Shown here: positions 18,754 to 26,987 of the stretch, in pieces
Numbering within the stretch: position 1 is the stretch's first letter
Layout of the letters: every line of letters begins with the position of its first letter
Source of the DNA: Paenibacillus sp. Root52
Lineage (GTDB): Bacteria; Bacillota; Bacilli; Paenibacillales; Paenibacillaceae
Length of the DNA: 64,000 nt
NCBI RefSeq assembly: GCF_001426865.1
Contig: NZ_LMFO01000001.1
Coordinates: forward strand, 1,047,602-1,111,601
Reading direction: 5' to 3'
Position numbers and translations under genes: made by a program
Notes under the pieces: model-generated
Seen by the model: only the letters and a program-made list of their open reading frames with translations
Database searches by the model: none
Told to the model about the DNA's origin: nothing

Positions 18754-18865
18754 TTTTAAGCTTACTTCTATTTACAAAATTGGTGTCTAAACCACTAATT
18801 TCTACATGATTTTTAACCTAAATATTGGGGTACTTTGATTTTGGTAATCATGATATATTTCAATT

Positions 18866-18880
18866 CAGAAAACGCTTTCA
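18866..18880 (+). promoter_or_regulatory. Catabolite-responsive element upstream of the endoglucanase
   Basis: CAGAAAACGCTTTCA fits the cre consensus (TGNAANCGNWNNCA) at all but its first positions. It lies about 130 bases before the GH5 start, consistent with CcpA repression of a secreted cellulase. Confidence 0.65.
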
Positions 18881-19010
18881 ATCCTTTATTTGGAGGTGGT
18901 TCCTTTTTTGGACATTAAGTAAAATGTTACTTCTTGAACCTAGATAAACCGTATTTCGTTGGTTCATTCGGTAGTACACACTCATTTTCTAGAAAAGGAG
19001 ATTATGATTA

Positions 19011-20732
19011 ATGACTAAACGTAAATCTGTTCTCTCTCTTACCCTCGTCACGGCTATGATCGTGTCACTGTTCTCCTCGGCCATCGTGTCCGCGGCTAGT
19101 AACGAACAAGTTCAGCCTACTGTGACTGTTGCACCTTCGAGCATTCAATCGTATGTGTCAGCGATGGAACCTGGATGGAACCTCGGCAATTCACTGGATG
19201 CCATTGGAGCAGATGAGACCGCTTGGGGTAATCCCCGCATCACAAAAGAGTTGATTCAGAATATTGCTAACCAAGGCTACAAAAGCATTCGTATCCCTGT
19301 GACCTGGCAGGCTCACATTGGAGGAGCACCTAACTACACAATTAATGCCGCTTACATGAACCGAGTGCAAGAAGTGGTAAACTGGGCGCTCGATGCCAAT
19401 CTTTATGTAATGATTAATATTCATCATGATTCATGGCAATGGATCAGTTACATGGAGAATGATCGCACGAATGTTCTTGCTCGATACAATGCGGCTTGGA
19501 CTCAGATCGCCAATAAGTTCAAGAACAGCTCGAACAAGCTGATGTTCGAAAGTGTCAACGAGCCTCGTTTCACTGAAGGTGGAACAACAGATCCTGCAAC
19601 TTCATACCGTCTATTGGACGAGCTAAATACGTCATTCCATAACATTGTGAGAACATCTGGTGGTAACAACGCTACTCGCCCTCTCGTTCTCCCAACGTTA
19701 CATACAGCTTCTAACCAAGCTGATTTGGATGCCTTATCACAGACCATTTCCAAATTAAATGATCCGAACATTATCGCTACAGTGCACTATTATGGTTTTT
19801 GGCCGTTCAGTGTAAACATTGCAGGTGTGACCAAATATAACGCTGAGGTTCAAAAAGATATTACGGACACATTTGACCGCGTCTACAATGCTTTTGTAGC
19901 TAAAGGCATCCCTGTCATTGTCGGCGAATATGGCTTGCTTGGATTTGACCAGCATACCGGCGTCATCCAACAAGGTGAAAAGCTGAAATTCTTCGAATTC
20001 ATTGGGCAGTACCTTCGTCAAAAGCAAATGACAACGATGTTATGGGATAATGGTCAGCATTTTGGCCGTACGTCCTTCACTTGGTCTGACCAAGATCTCT
20101 ATAATACGATGAAAGCAAGCTGGACTGGACGTTCTACAACAGCAGAATCAGATCAAGTCTATCTGAAAAAAGGCGCTGCTGTACAAGATAAAACTGTAAA
20201 ATTGAACCTGAATGGCAATACGTTCAACTCTCTTGTTCATGGGAATACAACCCTTGTTAAAGGGACAGATTACACCATTAGCGGTGATGTCCTCACATTG
20301 AAATCCAGCTTGTTAAATAGACTTACCTCTTCAGGCAACCTTGGTGTTAACGCGAAGCTCACAGCAAAATTCAACAAAGGGGCTAACTGGCATTTCAATC
20401 TGATCAAATATGATACGCCTAAATTGAACAGTACAACGGGTACTACAAGCTCATTCGCAATTCCAACAACATTCAATGGCAACCAACTTGCCACTATGGA
20501 AGCAACCTATGTCAATGGCGGTAATGCAGGGCCACAGAACTGGACATCGTTTAAAGAGTTTTCCTACACGTTCAGCCCGAATTACAATAGTAATGTAATT
20601 GAGTTGAAACAAAACTTCTTCAACGAAACCAATGATGGACAAGTCATTCTTAAGTTCCATTTCTGGAGCGGAGATATCATCACCTACAAAATCACGAAAA
20701 ATGGGAACAGCGTTGTTGGCACAGCTTCCTGA
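19011..20732 (+). CDS. Secreted endo-beta-1,4-glucanase: GH5 (subfamily 4-like), X2 module and CBM46
   Basis: This 573-residue enzyme has a Sec signal peptide (cleaved near residue 29, after IVSAA). The GH5 catalytic domain (about 45-375) contains GWNLGNSLDA, the acid/base E184 in SVNEPRF, HYYGFWPF, and the nucleophile E306 in VGEYG. An Ig-like X2 module (about 385-470) and a C-terminal CBM46-like module (about 480-573, FKEFSYTFSPNYNSN...FHFWSG) follow, the same order as Bacillus Cel5B-type enzymes. Such enzymes cut cellulose and xyloglucan chains. The ATG follows AAAGGAG at about 10 bases. An upstream cre site suggests glucose repression. It stands alone, with a terminator after it. Confidence 0.92.
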   Translation: MTKRKSVLSLTLVTAMIVSLFSSAIVSAASNEQVQPTVTVAPSSIQSYVSAMEPGWNLGNSLDAIGADETAWGNPRITKELIQNIANQGYKSIRIPVTWQAHIGGAPNYTINAAYMNRVQEVVNWALDANLYVMINIHHDSWQWISYMENDRTNVLARYNAAWTQIANKFKNSSNKLMFESVNEPRFTEGGTTDPATSYRLLDELNTSFHNIVRTSGGNNATRPLVLPTLHTASNQADLDALSQTISKLNDPNIIATVHYYGFWPFSVNIAGVTKYNAEVQKDITDTFDRVYNAFVAKGIPVIVGEYGLLGFDQHTGVIQQGEKLKFFEFIGQYLRQKQMTTMLWDNGQHFGRTSFTWSDQDLYNTMKASWTGRSTTAESDQVYLKKGAAVQDKTVKLNLNGNTFNSLVHGNTTLVKGTDYTISGDVLTLKSSLLNRLTSSGNLGVNAKLTAKFNKGANWHFNLIKYDTPKLNSTTGTTSSFAIPTTFNGNQLATMEATYVNGGNAGPQNWTSFKEFSYTFSPNYNSNVIELKQNFFNETNDGQVILKFHFWSGDIITYKITKNGNSVVGTAS

Positions 20733-20776
20733 TTTGAACATGACCTAACTCACTTCAATTAAAAATCATTCAATAC

Positions 20777-20812
20777 GGCGTCCTGTCAGAGCATCTCGCT
20801 CTAACAGGGCGT
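20777..20812 (+). terminator. Terminator of the endoglucanase gene
   Basis: CGTCCTGTCAGAGC pairs with GCTCTAACAGGGCG around a 5-base loop, followed by a modest T-rich tail (TTTGTGTATATTT). Confidence 0.65.
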
Positions 20813-20951
20813 TTGTGTATATTTACACTTGTGTCACTCCTACCGTAGATGACCTTATCTGTATATATTTTTGGATGTTTCCGGTAGTTCCGAATAACGT
20901 ACAAGTAGCGACTCATACCTATACTGTAATTTGGTTTGAGGAGGTAACACC

Positions 20952-21851
20952 ATGTTTAAACGTGTCGATCGTTTGGCGATTGAGCTTCCCCTCTCAGGAA
21001 GTCCTGATCCCAACGGAGCGAGTGCTGTACAGGAACTACTGGGTGGACGATTCGGGGAAATGTCAACGCTCAACAATTATATGTTTCAATCTTTTAATTT
21101 TCGGGGAAAAACAAAGCTTCGTGCCTTCTATGACATTGTCGCAAGTATCACGGCTGAAGAATTCGGGCATGTTGAATTAGTTGCCAATACGATTAATCTC
21201 ATGTTAGTGGGTTCTACATCTCCGGGCGATCCAGATTCCACACCTTTACGCATCGGTAAAGATGCACGTATGACCTCCCATTTCATCGAATCTGCCCAAA
21301 CCGCACTCCCATATGATTCCATGGGTAGACCTTGGAATGGTTCATATGTTGTAAGCAGTGGCAATCTGATCTTCGATCTGCTGCATAACTTTTTTCTGGA
21401 ATGCGGTGCACGTACGCATAAAATGAGAGTCTACGAAATGACGGATCATCCTGCGGCTAGGGAGATGACCGGTTATTTGCTTGTCCGCGGAGGCGTACAT
21501 ATCTTGGCTTATGCAAAAGCACTACAGATCGCCACTGGGGTTGACGTGACTAAATTATTTCCGATTCCGAAACTCGACAATAAAGTGTTTGATACCACTC
21601 GTAAATGGGAAGCGATGGGTGAACATCGCAGGCTTTACACATTTAGCGATAAGGATTATCAGAACATCGCACAGATCTGGAAAGGTGTGCATCCTATTGA
21701 TGGAGGCAAATTGGAAGCCTATGCCGGCCTACCTGGTCATAGTGGAAGCATTCCTGATCTGCCTGATCTACCCGAAGAATTCGCTCCAGGCATCTCTGCA
21801 GAAGATCTTCTGCTGATTGCTTCAAGGCTAAAACGAGAAGCGGGTCTATAG
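20952..21851 (+). CDS. Manganese catalase
   Basis: The 299-residue protein is a non-heme dimanganese catalase, converting hydrogen peroxide to water and oxygen. The ferritin-like bundle supplies Glu and His ligands: the first Glu in VQELLGGRFGEMSTLNNY, then ITAEEFGHVELV, then NFFLECGARTHKM, and the last His region in LLVRGGVHILAYAKAL. The C-terminal tail has a typical wrapping extension. Related proteins are found in spore coats (CotJC) and in vegetative cells (YjqC). The ATG follows GAGGAGG at a 9-base spacing. It is a single gene between two terminators; no stress promoter could be assigned with confidence. Confidence 0.93.
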   Translation: MFKRVDRLAIELPLSGSPDPNGASAVQELLGGRFGEMSTLNNYMFQSFNFRGKTKLRAFYDIVASITAEEFGHVELVANTINLMLVGSTSPGDPDSTPLRIGKDARMTSHFIESAQTALPYDSMGRPWNGSYVVSSGNLIFDLLHNFFLECGARTHKMRVYEMTDHPAAREMTGYLLVRGGVHILAYAKALQIATGVDVTKLFPIPKLDNKVFDTTRKWEAMGEHRRLYTFSDKDYQNIAQIWKGVHPIDGGKLEAYAGLPGHSGSIPDLPDLPEEFAPGISAEDLLLIASRLKREAGL

Positions 21852-21882
21852 GTTGGAATAATCATCACCCTAAACATGCAAA

Positions 21883-21912
21883 AAGGAACCTGATAGACTC
21901 ACCAGGTTCCTT
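21883..21912. terminator. Bidirectional terminator between Mn-catalase and scrA
   Basis: AAGGAACCTG (21883-21892) and CAGGTTCCTT (21903-21912) are perfect arms with a 10-base loop, A-rich on the left side and moderately T-rich on the right. It serves two convergent genes. Confidence 0.85.
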
Positions 21913-21924
21913 CTGAATATTTCC

Positions 21925-23916
21925 TTATTGTGGTTCCGTAAATGTTACAACCATAATAGCTTCACCATTTGCTTGCACGCTACCCGTCATGGATGTTTCC
22001 ACGCGTTCAATCGTTTCATTTCCATTTGGAATCAATACAGGTGTAATAATCGGTAGACCGGCATTCTGAATGAATTCCATATCGAATTCAATCAATAATT
22101 GTCCGGCTTTTACCACATCCCCATTGTTGACGTGCAGGGTAAAGCCTTCACCTTTGAGTCCAACCGTGTTGATCCCAATATGCACAAGCATTTGTACTCC
22201 AGTTTCATGTTCTAGAATGATTGCATGTTTGCTCTTGATCATGACATGGGCGATCGTGCCATCAAACGGAGCAACTACACGACCTTCGGATGGCTCAATA
22301 GCGATTCCTTCGCCCATATGCTTCTCTGAGAAAGCAGGATCAGGAACCTGCTCAAGATCAACCGCCGTGCCAGTCATAGGTGACAAAATGGTTAGCGATT
22401 CTACCTTTTGACGGCTGCTTGTCATCTCATTCGTATGAGTACGATCAACCTCTGATTGATCTACTGCTACTGCTGGATTCGTGCTAATCCCATTGGCACC
22501 GCCTGAATGCGTAGACGTAGCCGTTTCCACAGCAGGTGCATCCTTATAACCAAAGAACCATGTCAGTGCAAATGCGATAGCCATCGCAATCAGATTGGAC
22601 AGAATGTACAGTGGGAGTTGGCTATTCAGGTACAGCAATGTTCCTGGAATTACAGTGACAGCCATACCTGTGCCTTGTAGGTGGAACAATGAAGCGATGA
22701 AGCCACCAACAGCTCCCCCCACAAGACCCATAATGAATGGTTTCATGTAGCGTAGATTCACACCGAAAATGGCCGGTTCTGTAATACCGAGAAATGCAGA
22801 CAGCGATGAAGGTAATGCAAGTGCTTTTAACTTCATATTCTTCGTTTTTAATCCTACAGCTAGACAAGCCGCACCCTGAGCAGCCATAGCACAGGTAATA
22901 ATCGCATTAAACGCATTAAAGCCTGTTTTCTCCAACAACTGAATTTCAAGAAAGTTGAAGATATGATGCACGCCGGTAACAACGATAATTTGATGAAAGA
23001 AACCAATGATGATTCCCGCAATACCAAATGGCAGATCCAATACAGCTGTTGTTCCCTGAAGTACCCATTCTTCAAGGGAGTGGAATACTGGCCCGATTGC
23101 AAACAATCCTAGCGTAATCATAATTGTAAGCGTAATGAACGGTGTTAGGATCAAGTCGAGCGCCTCAGGCACACGTCTGCGCAGTACCTTCTCGAACTTC
23201 GCTCCAATCAATCCCACGAAGAATGCCGGAAGCACGGAGCCTTGATACCCTACCACCGGGATAAATCCAAACATATGCAGCGGTTGCGCTGATCCATCAG
23301 CTACTGCGTAGGCATTCGGCAACGCTGGGTTAACCAACATTAGACCCAGGACGATACCCAGGACTGGACTTCCGCCGAATACACGGAATGCTGACCATGC
23401 CACCAGTGCAGGTAGAAATGCAAATGCAGTATCCGTCAGAATTTGAGTGAACAACAGGAAATTCGGTGAAATATCCTCTGGGGTTGCACCGAACAAGGAT
23501 AAAATTTCATTTTGCGTAAGCAGGCCTCGTAGACCCATGAACAGACCTGTCGCCACAAGCACTGGGATAATTGGTACGAAGACGTCACCGAACGTACGGA
23601 TACCACGTTGAAACGCATTGCCTTCCTTTTTCCCCTGACTCTTCACTTCTTCTTTGGAAGACCCTTCAATCCCGAGCTTCTCAACTTCTTCGAAAATGCG
23701 ATTGACGGTACCTGTACCAAAGATGATCTGATATTGACCTGAATTAAAAAAGGCACCCTTAACCTTATCAATATTCTCAATTTGCTTCTGATCGATCTTC
23801 TCTTTGTCATTGACCATGATACGTAAGCGTGTCGCACAGTGGGCAAAGGAAGCTATGTTCTCCTTGCCTCCGATGGCCTGAATGACTTCTTCGGCAATTT
23901 TTTTGTTCTCCGACAT
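21925..23916 (-). CDS. scrA: PTS sucrose transporter, EIIBCA
   Basis: This 663-residue permease brings in sucrose as sucrose-6-phosphate. EIIB (1-85) has phospho-Cys C27 in HCATRLRI. EIIC (about 105-460) carries the sucrose/trehalose-branch features such as GVHHIFNFLEIQLL and GITEPAIFGVNLRYM. EIIA (about 515-650) has the phospho-His in MLVHIGINTV. The fused EIIA means it does not need a separate glucose EIIA. It lies downstream of scrB and scrR on the same strand, separated from scrB by a hairpin element. The ATG is preceded by AGAGGA at about 10 bases. Confidence 0.92.
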   Translation of the reverse strand: MSENKKIAEEVIQAIGGKENIASFAHCATRLRIMVNDKEKIDQKQIENIDKVKGAFFNSGQYQIIFGTGTVNRIFEEVEKLGIEGSSKEEVKSQGKKEGNAFQRGIRTFGDVFVPIIPVLVATGLFMGLRGLLTQNEILSLFGATPEDISPNFLLFTQILTDTAFAFLPALVAWSAFRVFGGSPVLGIVLGLMLVNPALPNAYAVADGSAQPLHMFGFIPVVGYQGSVLPAFFVGLIGAKFEKVLRRRVPEALDLILTPFITLTIMITLGLFAIGPVFHSLEEWVLQGTTAVLDLPFGIAGIIIGFFHQIIVVTGVHHIFNFLEIQLLEKTGFNAFNAIITCAMAAQGAACLAVGLKTKNMKLKALALPSSLSAFLGITEPAIFGVNLRYMKPFIMGLVGGAVGGFIASLFHLQGTGMAVTVIPGTLLYLNSQLPLYILSNLIAMAIAFALTWFFGYKDAPAVETATSTHSGGANGISTNPAVAVDQSEVDRTHTNEMTSSRQKVESLTILSPMTGTAVDLEQVPDPAFSEKHMGEGIAIEPSEGRVVAPFDGTIAHVMIKSKHAIILEHETGVQMLVHIGINTVGLKGEGFTLHVNNGDVVKAGQLLIEFDMEFIQNAGLPIITPVLIPNGNETIERVETSMTGSVQANGEAIMVVTFTEPQ

Positions 23917-23943
23917 CCTTATTCATTCCTCTCAATAAATCCA

Positions 23944-24001
23944 TATTCGCCGCCTGAGATGCCGACAGGCATCCTTCGTAATCAAAAGCGTACTTTTTGA
24001 A
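23944..24001. repeat. Intergenic hairpin element between scrB and scrA
   Basis: GATGCCGACAGGCATC (a 6-base stem with a 4-base loop) lies next to AATCAAAAGCGTACTTTTTGAACAA. On the minus strand it reads GTTCAAAAAGTACGC, then the GATGCC hairpin, then GGCGGCGAATATGGA. I recall this pattern in many Paenibacillus intergenic regions. It shares the GTTCAAAAAG end with the element at 6098-6144. It may tune scrA expression within the operon. Confidence 0.45.
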
Positions 24002-24009
24002 CAAACTCT

Positions 24010-25485
24010 TTAATAATCCCATTTGCTCGCTTTGAACTCTGCCTTGCCTGCATGTGCAAAAAAGCGAATGCCCACACTATCTCGGCTTGGGAAAATGCGG
24101 CTAGTGAATACCTCTTCCCCATCATTCACGAATATTTCCACTGAAGATGTATCAACGAACATATGAATTTTGATGATATCCCCAGATAAAGCGCAATTTC
24201 TAATATTTCCATTGTTTGGATCTAATGTAGCACCAGATAAAGAGCGATCCAGCGTCAATTTTTGTTGCAGTCGATCGTACTGTACCACGGTTTTCTCATC
24301 TTCATTGGTTCGAAATTCAATACCGAAGCGCTCCGCATCAAAATTTGTGATTTCACACTCTAATTCATACGCGATACCTTCAAAACCTGCAAAAGATCGG
24401 ATCTCATCATCCATAATGACATGTAGCTGTTCAACTGTTTCAGACGCTCGCAGCTTAGCCATTTCAGCAATAGGTTGCTGAATCAGCTTCCCATCCCTCA
24501 ACGTCAATTGCCGTGGAATCGTCAAACAGTGTGCCCATCCACTATCATCTGTGGGATACTCTAGATCAGGAAGCCCCATCCAGCCCACAAGAATCCGTCT
24601 ACCGTCTGGTGCGTTCATCGTCTGAGGTGCATAAAAATCAAACCCTCGGTCTAGCTCCTGAAAAGCACCGTGGTTGAACACTCTTGTCTCTAGATCTAGC
24701 GGTTCACCAACAAGATATCCGGACTGATAGATATTGTTGTACAAATCCCCTTCGGGCTGAATTCCTTGAGGTGAGAAGATCAGAACCCCCTGCTCATCGA
24801 TTGACATGTAGTCAGGGCATTCCCACATATAGCCGAAATTCGGGAGTTTAGTTTCAACCTCACCAAGAAATTCCCAATGCTTGAGATCTGCTGAACGATA
24901 CATGACAGTACATCCCGTTTCATTCGTCCGTTGGGCTCCAATCACACAGTAGTATAGCTCCCCATCTTGCCAGACCTTAGGGTCTCTATAATGTTCGGTA
25001 TAACCTGAAGGTACTGAATCAATCACAGGCAGAGGCATTTTCACCACTGAACCGCTCTCATCCATAATGGCTAAGCATTGAGACGGATGCCTGATCCACT
25101 CTTCATCCCTTGAGTTACCGGTGTAGAGAATATGCAGCTTCCCGTCCTTCTCAATGGCGCTGCCGGAGTATGCTCCATGTGAGTCATATGGCTCCCCCGG
25201 GCTTATACCGATGCCTACATTTTCCCAATTCACAAGATCCGTTGAACGGGTATGGTACCAATATTTCATTCCATGCACGGTTCCTAGAGGGAACCACTGA
25301 TAGAACAAATGATAATGACCTTCATAGTAGGAAAATCCATTAGGATCATTCAGTAGTCCTGTAATGGGTTGAATATGATATTGCTGTCTCCACGGACACG
25401 CAGATATCAATGCTCTAAGCTTGTCCATTTCACCTGGTTCTGCTTGTTCTATCCGCCGATAACGCTGTTCTCTATTCATTTTCAT
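24010..25485 (-). CDS. scrB: Sucrose-6-phosphate hydrolase, GH32
   Basis: This GH32 enzyme of 491 residues splits sucrose-6-phosphate into glucose-6-phosphate and fructose. The five-bladed propeller carries the nucleophile Asp in LLNDPNGFSYYEGHYHLFYQ (shown to 20 residues), the YRDPKVW transition-state motif, and the acid/base Glu in WECPDY. A C-terminal beta-sandwich (about 345-491) follows. Two upstream Met codons are possible; the one at 25483-25485 has AGGGTGG at a 7-base spacing and was chosen over 25491. Two ScrR-type operators lie in the 200 bases upstream, before scrR. Confidence 0.92.
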   Translation of the reverse strand: MKMNREQRYRRIEQAEPGEMDKLRALISACPWRQQYHIQPITGLLNDPNGFSYYEGHYHLFYQWFPLGTVHGMKYWYHTRSTDLVNWENVGIGISPGEPYDSHGAYSGSAIEKDGKLHILYTGNSRDEEWIRHPSQCLAIMDESGSVVKMPLPVIDSVPSGYTEHYRDPKVWQDGELYYCVIGAQRTNETGCTVMYRSADLKHWEFLGEVETKLPNFGYMWECPDYMSIDEQGVLIFSPQGIQPEGDLYNNIYQSGYLVGEPLDLETRVFNHGAFQELDRGFDFYAPQTMNAPDGRRILVGWMGLPDLEYPTDDSGWAHCLTIPRQLTLRDGKLIQQPIAEMAKLRASETVEQLHVIMDDEIRSFAGFEGIAYELECEITNFDAERFGIEFRTNEDEKTVVQYDRLQQKLTLDRSLSGATLDPNNGNIRNCALSGDIIKIHMFVDTSSVEIFVNDGEEVFTSRIFPSRDSVGIRFFAHAGKAEFKASKWDY

Positions 25486-25562
25486 AACCATTCCACCCTT
25501 GCGTTGTAAATCAATATGTGGCTACACGCCACAAAAAATGTGCATGAACTATTTTGCATATA

Positions 25563-25574
25563 GGAACCGGTTCC
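25563..25574. promoter_or_regulatory. ScrR operator (proximal to scrB)
   Basis: GGAACCGGTTCC is a perfect 12-base palindrome with the central CG typical of LacI-family operators. It lies about 80 bases upstream of scrB. Confidence 0.85.
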
Positions 25575-25649
25575 AAAACTAACAAAAAAATAATTCCACC
25601 TGCGTTTCTCCGCCGGTATCGATTCGATGTACTTATGAAGGAATCAAAT

Positions 25650-25661
25650 GGAACCGGTTCG
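25650..25661. promoter_or_regulatory. ScrR operator (proximal to scrR end)
   Basis: GGAACCGGTTCG differs by one base from the perfect palindrome 87 bases away. The spacing of about eight helical turns would allow looping by a LacI-family tetramer or two dimers. Confidence 0.8.
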
Positions 25662-25685
25662 ATGGAATTATCATAAAGGAACCTT

Positions 25686-26669
25686 TTATAGTTTGTCAAC
25701 GCTTTCTCGTGGAATAATTTCTACATCAAGTACAGTCTGCTTCTCCACAACGCCGCCTTGAACGAGTCGAATAATGTGATCTGCCGCCAATTTACCCGCT
25801 TGTAAATAGTGAAATTTCACTGTTGTCAGTGTTGGGTGGATCATCTCCGTAATATCATATCCACCGAACCCTGTAACGGACAGTTCCTGTGGAATTCGTA
25901 TTTTGTTGGAAAAGGCTGTTTTCATCACGCCAAGCGCAATGTTATCCGTTGCTCCTACAATGATCGTCGCTTTGCGTTCTCGGACAATAGCTTCCGCCGT
26001 TGCAACCGCCTCCGACATTTTAAAGCTTGTTTCATGATATGTAACTTGACATTCACCACATTCAGCAATGGCACGCTTGAAACCTTGCTTACGATGAATA
26101 CCTACTGCCTGATCTCTCTCTGTAACGCCCATATATACAATGTTTCGATGGCCTTGTTGAACGATATATTTCCCCATCTCATACCCTGCTTGATCATCAT
26201 TATGAACTAAACTATGGATATTGGGATGTTGTTGTCCAACTAATAGAACTGGAATACCAATCTCTTCAATAGCTTTGAGATGTGCTTCGGTTACTTCCGC
26301 AGCAAGAAGAATAATACCTGATACTTTCTGTCTAGCAAAATCATATATGCCATCAATTTCTCGTTTCATGTCCTGACTTGTATTGGCAATTAACATCTGA
26401 TATTGATTGTTGCGCAATTCTTCATCGATCCCGATTAAGGTCTGTGAAGTTGCAAACGAATCAAGCCTTGGCACAACTGTTCCAATAATACTAGTTTTCT
26501 TCGCCTTCAAGCTCTGTGCAAACGTATTGGGGACATAGTTATATTGTTTGATGATCTGCTCAATCTTATGCCTTGTGTTCTCGCTAACCGACCCTCCGTT
26601 AAGGAACCGGGAGACAGTACTCTTCGCAACACCTGCCATCTGAGCAATATCAGAAATGGTTTTGTTCAT
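25686..26669 (-). CDS. scrR: LacI-family sucrose operon repressor
   Basis: The 327-residue regulator has an N-terminal helix-turn-helix and hinge (ISDIAQMAGVAKSTVSRFL, then YVPNTFAQSLKAKKTSIIG) and a periplasmic-binding-protein-like effector core. It lies directly upstream of scrB-scrA with GGAACCGGTTCC operators in between, matching ScrR of other firmicutes, whose effector is fructose or a phosphorylated sugar. The ATG has AAAGGGGT upstream. Transcription probably starts from its own upstream region, where a TATAAT at 26722-26717 is visible but the -35 is weak. Confidence 0.9.
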   Translation of the reverse strand: MNKTISDIAQMAGVAKSTVSRFLNGGSVSENTRHKIEQIIKQYNYVPNTFAQSLKAKKTSIIGTVVPRLDSFATSQTLIGIDEELRNNQYQMLIANTSQDMKREIDGIYDFARQKVSGIILLAAEVTEAHLKAIEEIGIPVLLVGQQHPNIHSLVHNDDQAGYEMGKYIVQQGHRNIVYMGVTERDQAVGIHRKQGFKRAIAECGECQVTYHETSFKMSEAVATAEAIVRERKATIIVGATDNIALGVMKTAFSNKIRIPQELSVTGFGGYDITEMIHPTLTTVKFHYLQAGKLAADHIIRLVQGGVVEKQTVLDVEIIPRESVDKL

Positions 26670-26854
26670 ATTTACCCCTTTGAATTCATTAAAATGTAAA
26701 GTAATATCTGTTCATATTATACTTCGAAGCTTCGCGTATGGCGAATCTGTTCTATACTGTTCAACTGAGCGCATAACACTTATCTCTTCTATGACAGAAT
26801 CACCTTTAAACTTGTTTTAGCTACACAGCTGTTTCATCAGGTTAAACACCAAAA

Positions 26855-26906
26855 GCCCAATCCATGTGAATTCATACCTTGGTATGATTACACATCAATT
26901 GGGCGT
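26855..26906 (-). terminator. Long hairpin after the RNase J gene
   Basis: GCCCAAT..ATGTG..TCATACC pairs with GGTATGA..CACAT..ATTGGGC with a 2-base loop and is followed on the minus strand by CTTTTGG. It lies about 80 bases past the RNase J stop. The rest of the 26670-26987 gap holds the scrR promoter region and no gene. Confidence 0.7.
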
Positions 26907-26987
26907 TGCTTTACGAACAATCAATATTCAGATGGGAAACACGCTCCAACCCATCATTATAAAGGATTTGTGAATGTTGTTTACTTC

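Noticed and set aside
23807-24022. A 71-codon minus-strand frame across the scrB/scrA gap
   Set aside because: It reads through the intergenic hairpin element and into scrA in another frame, with no ribosome site.
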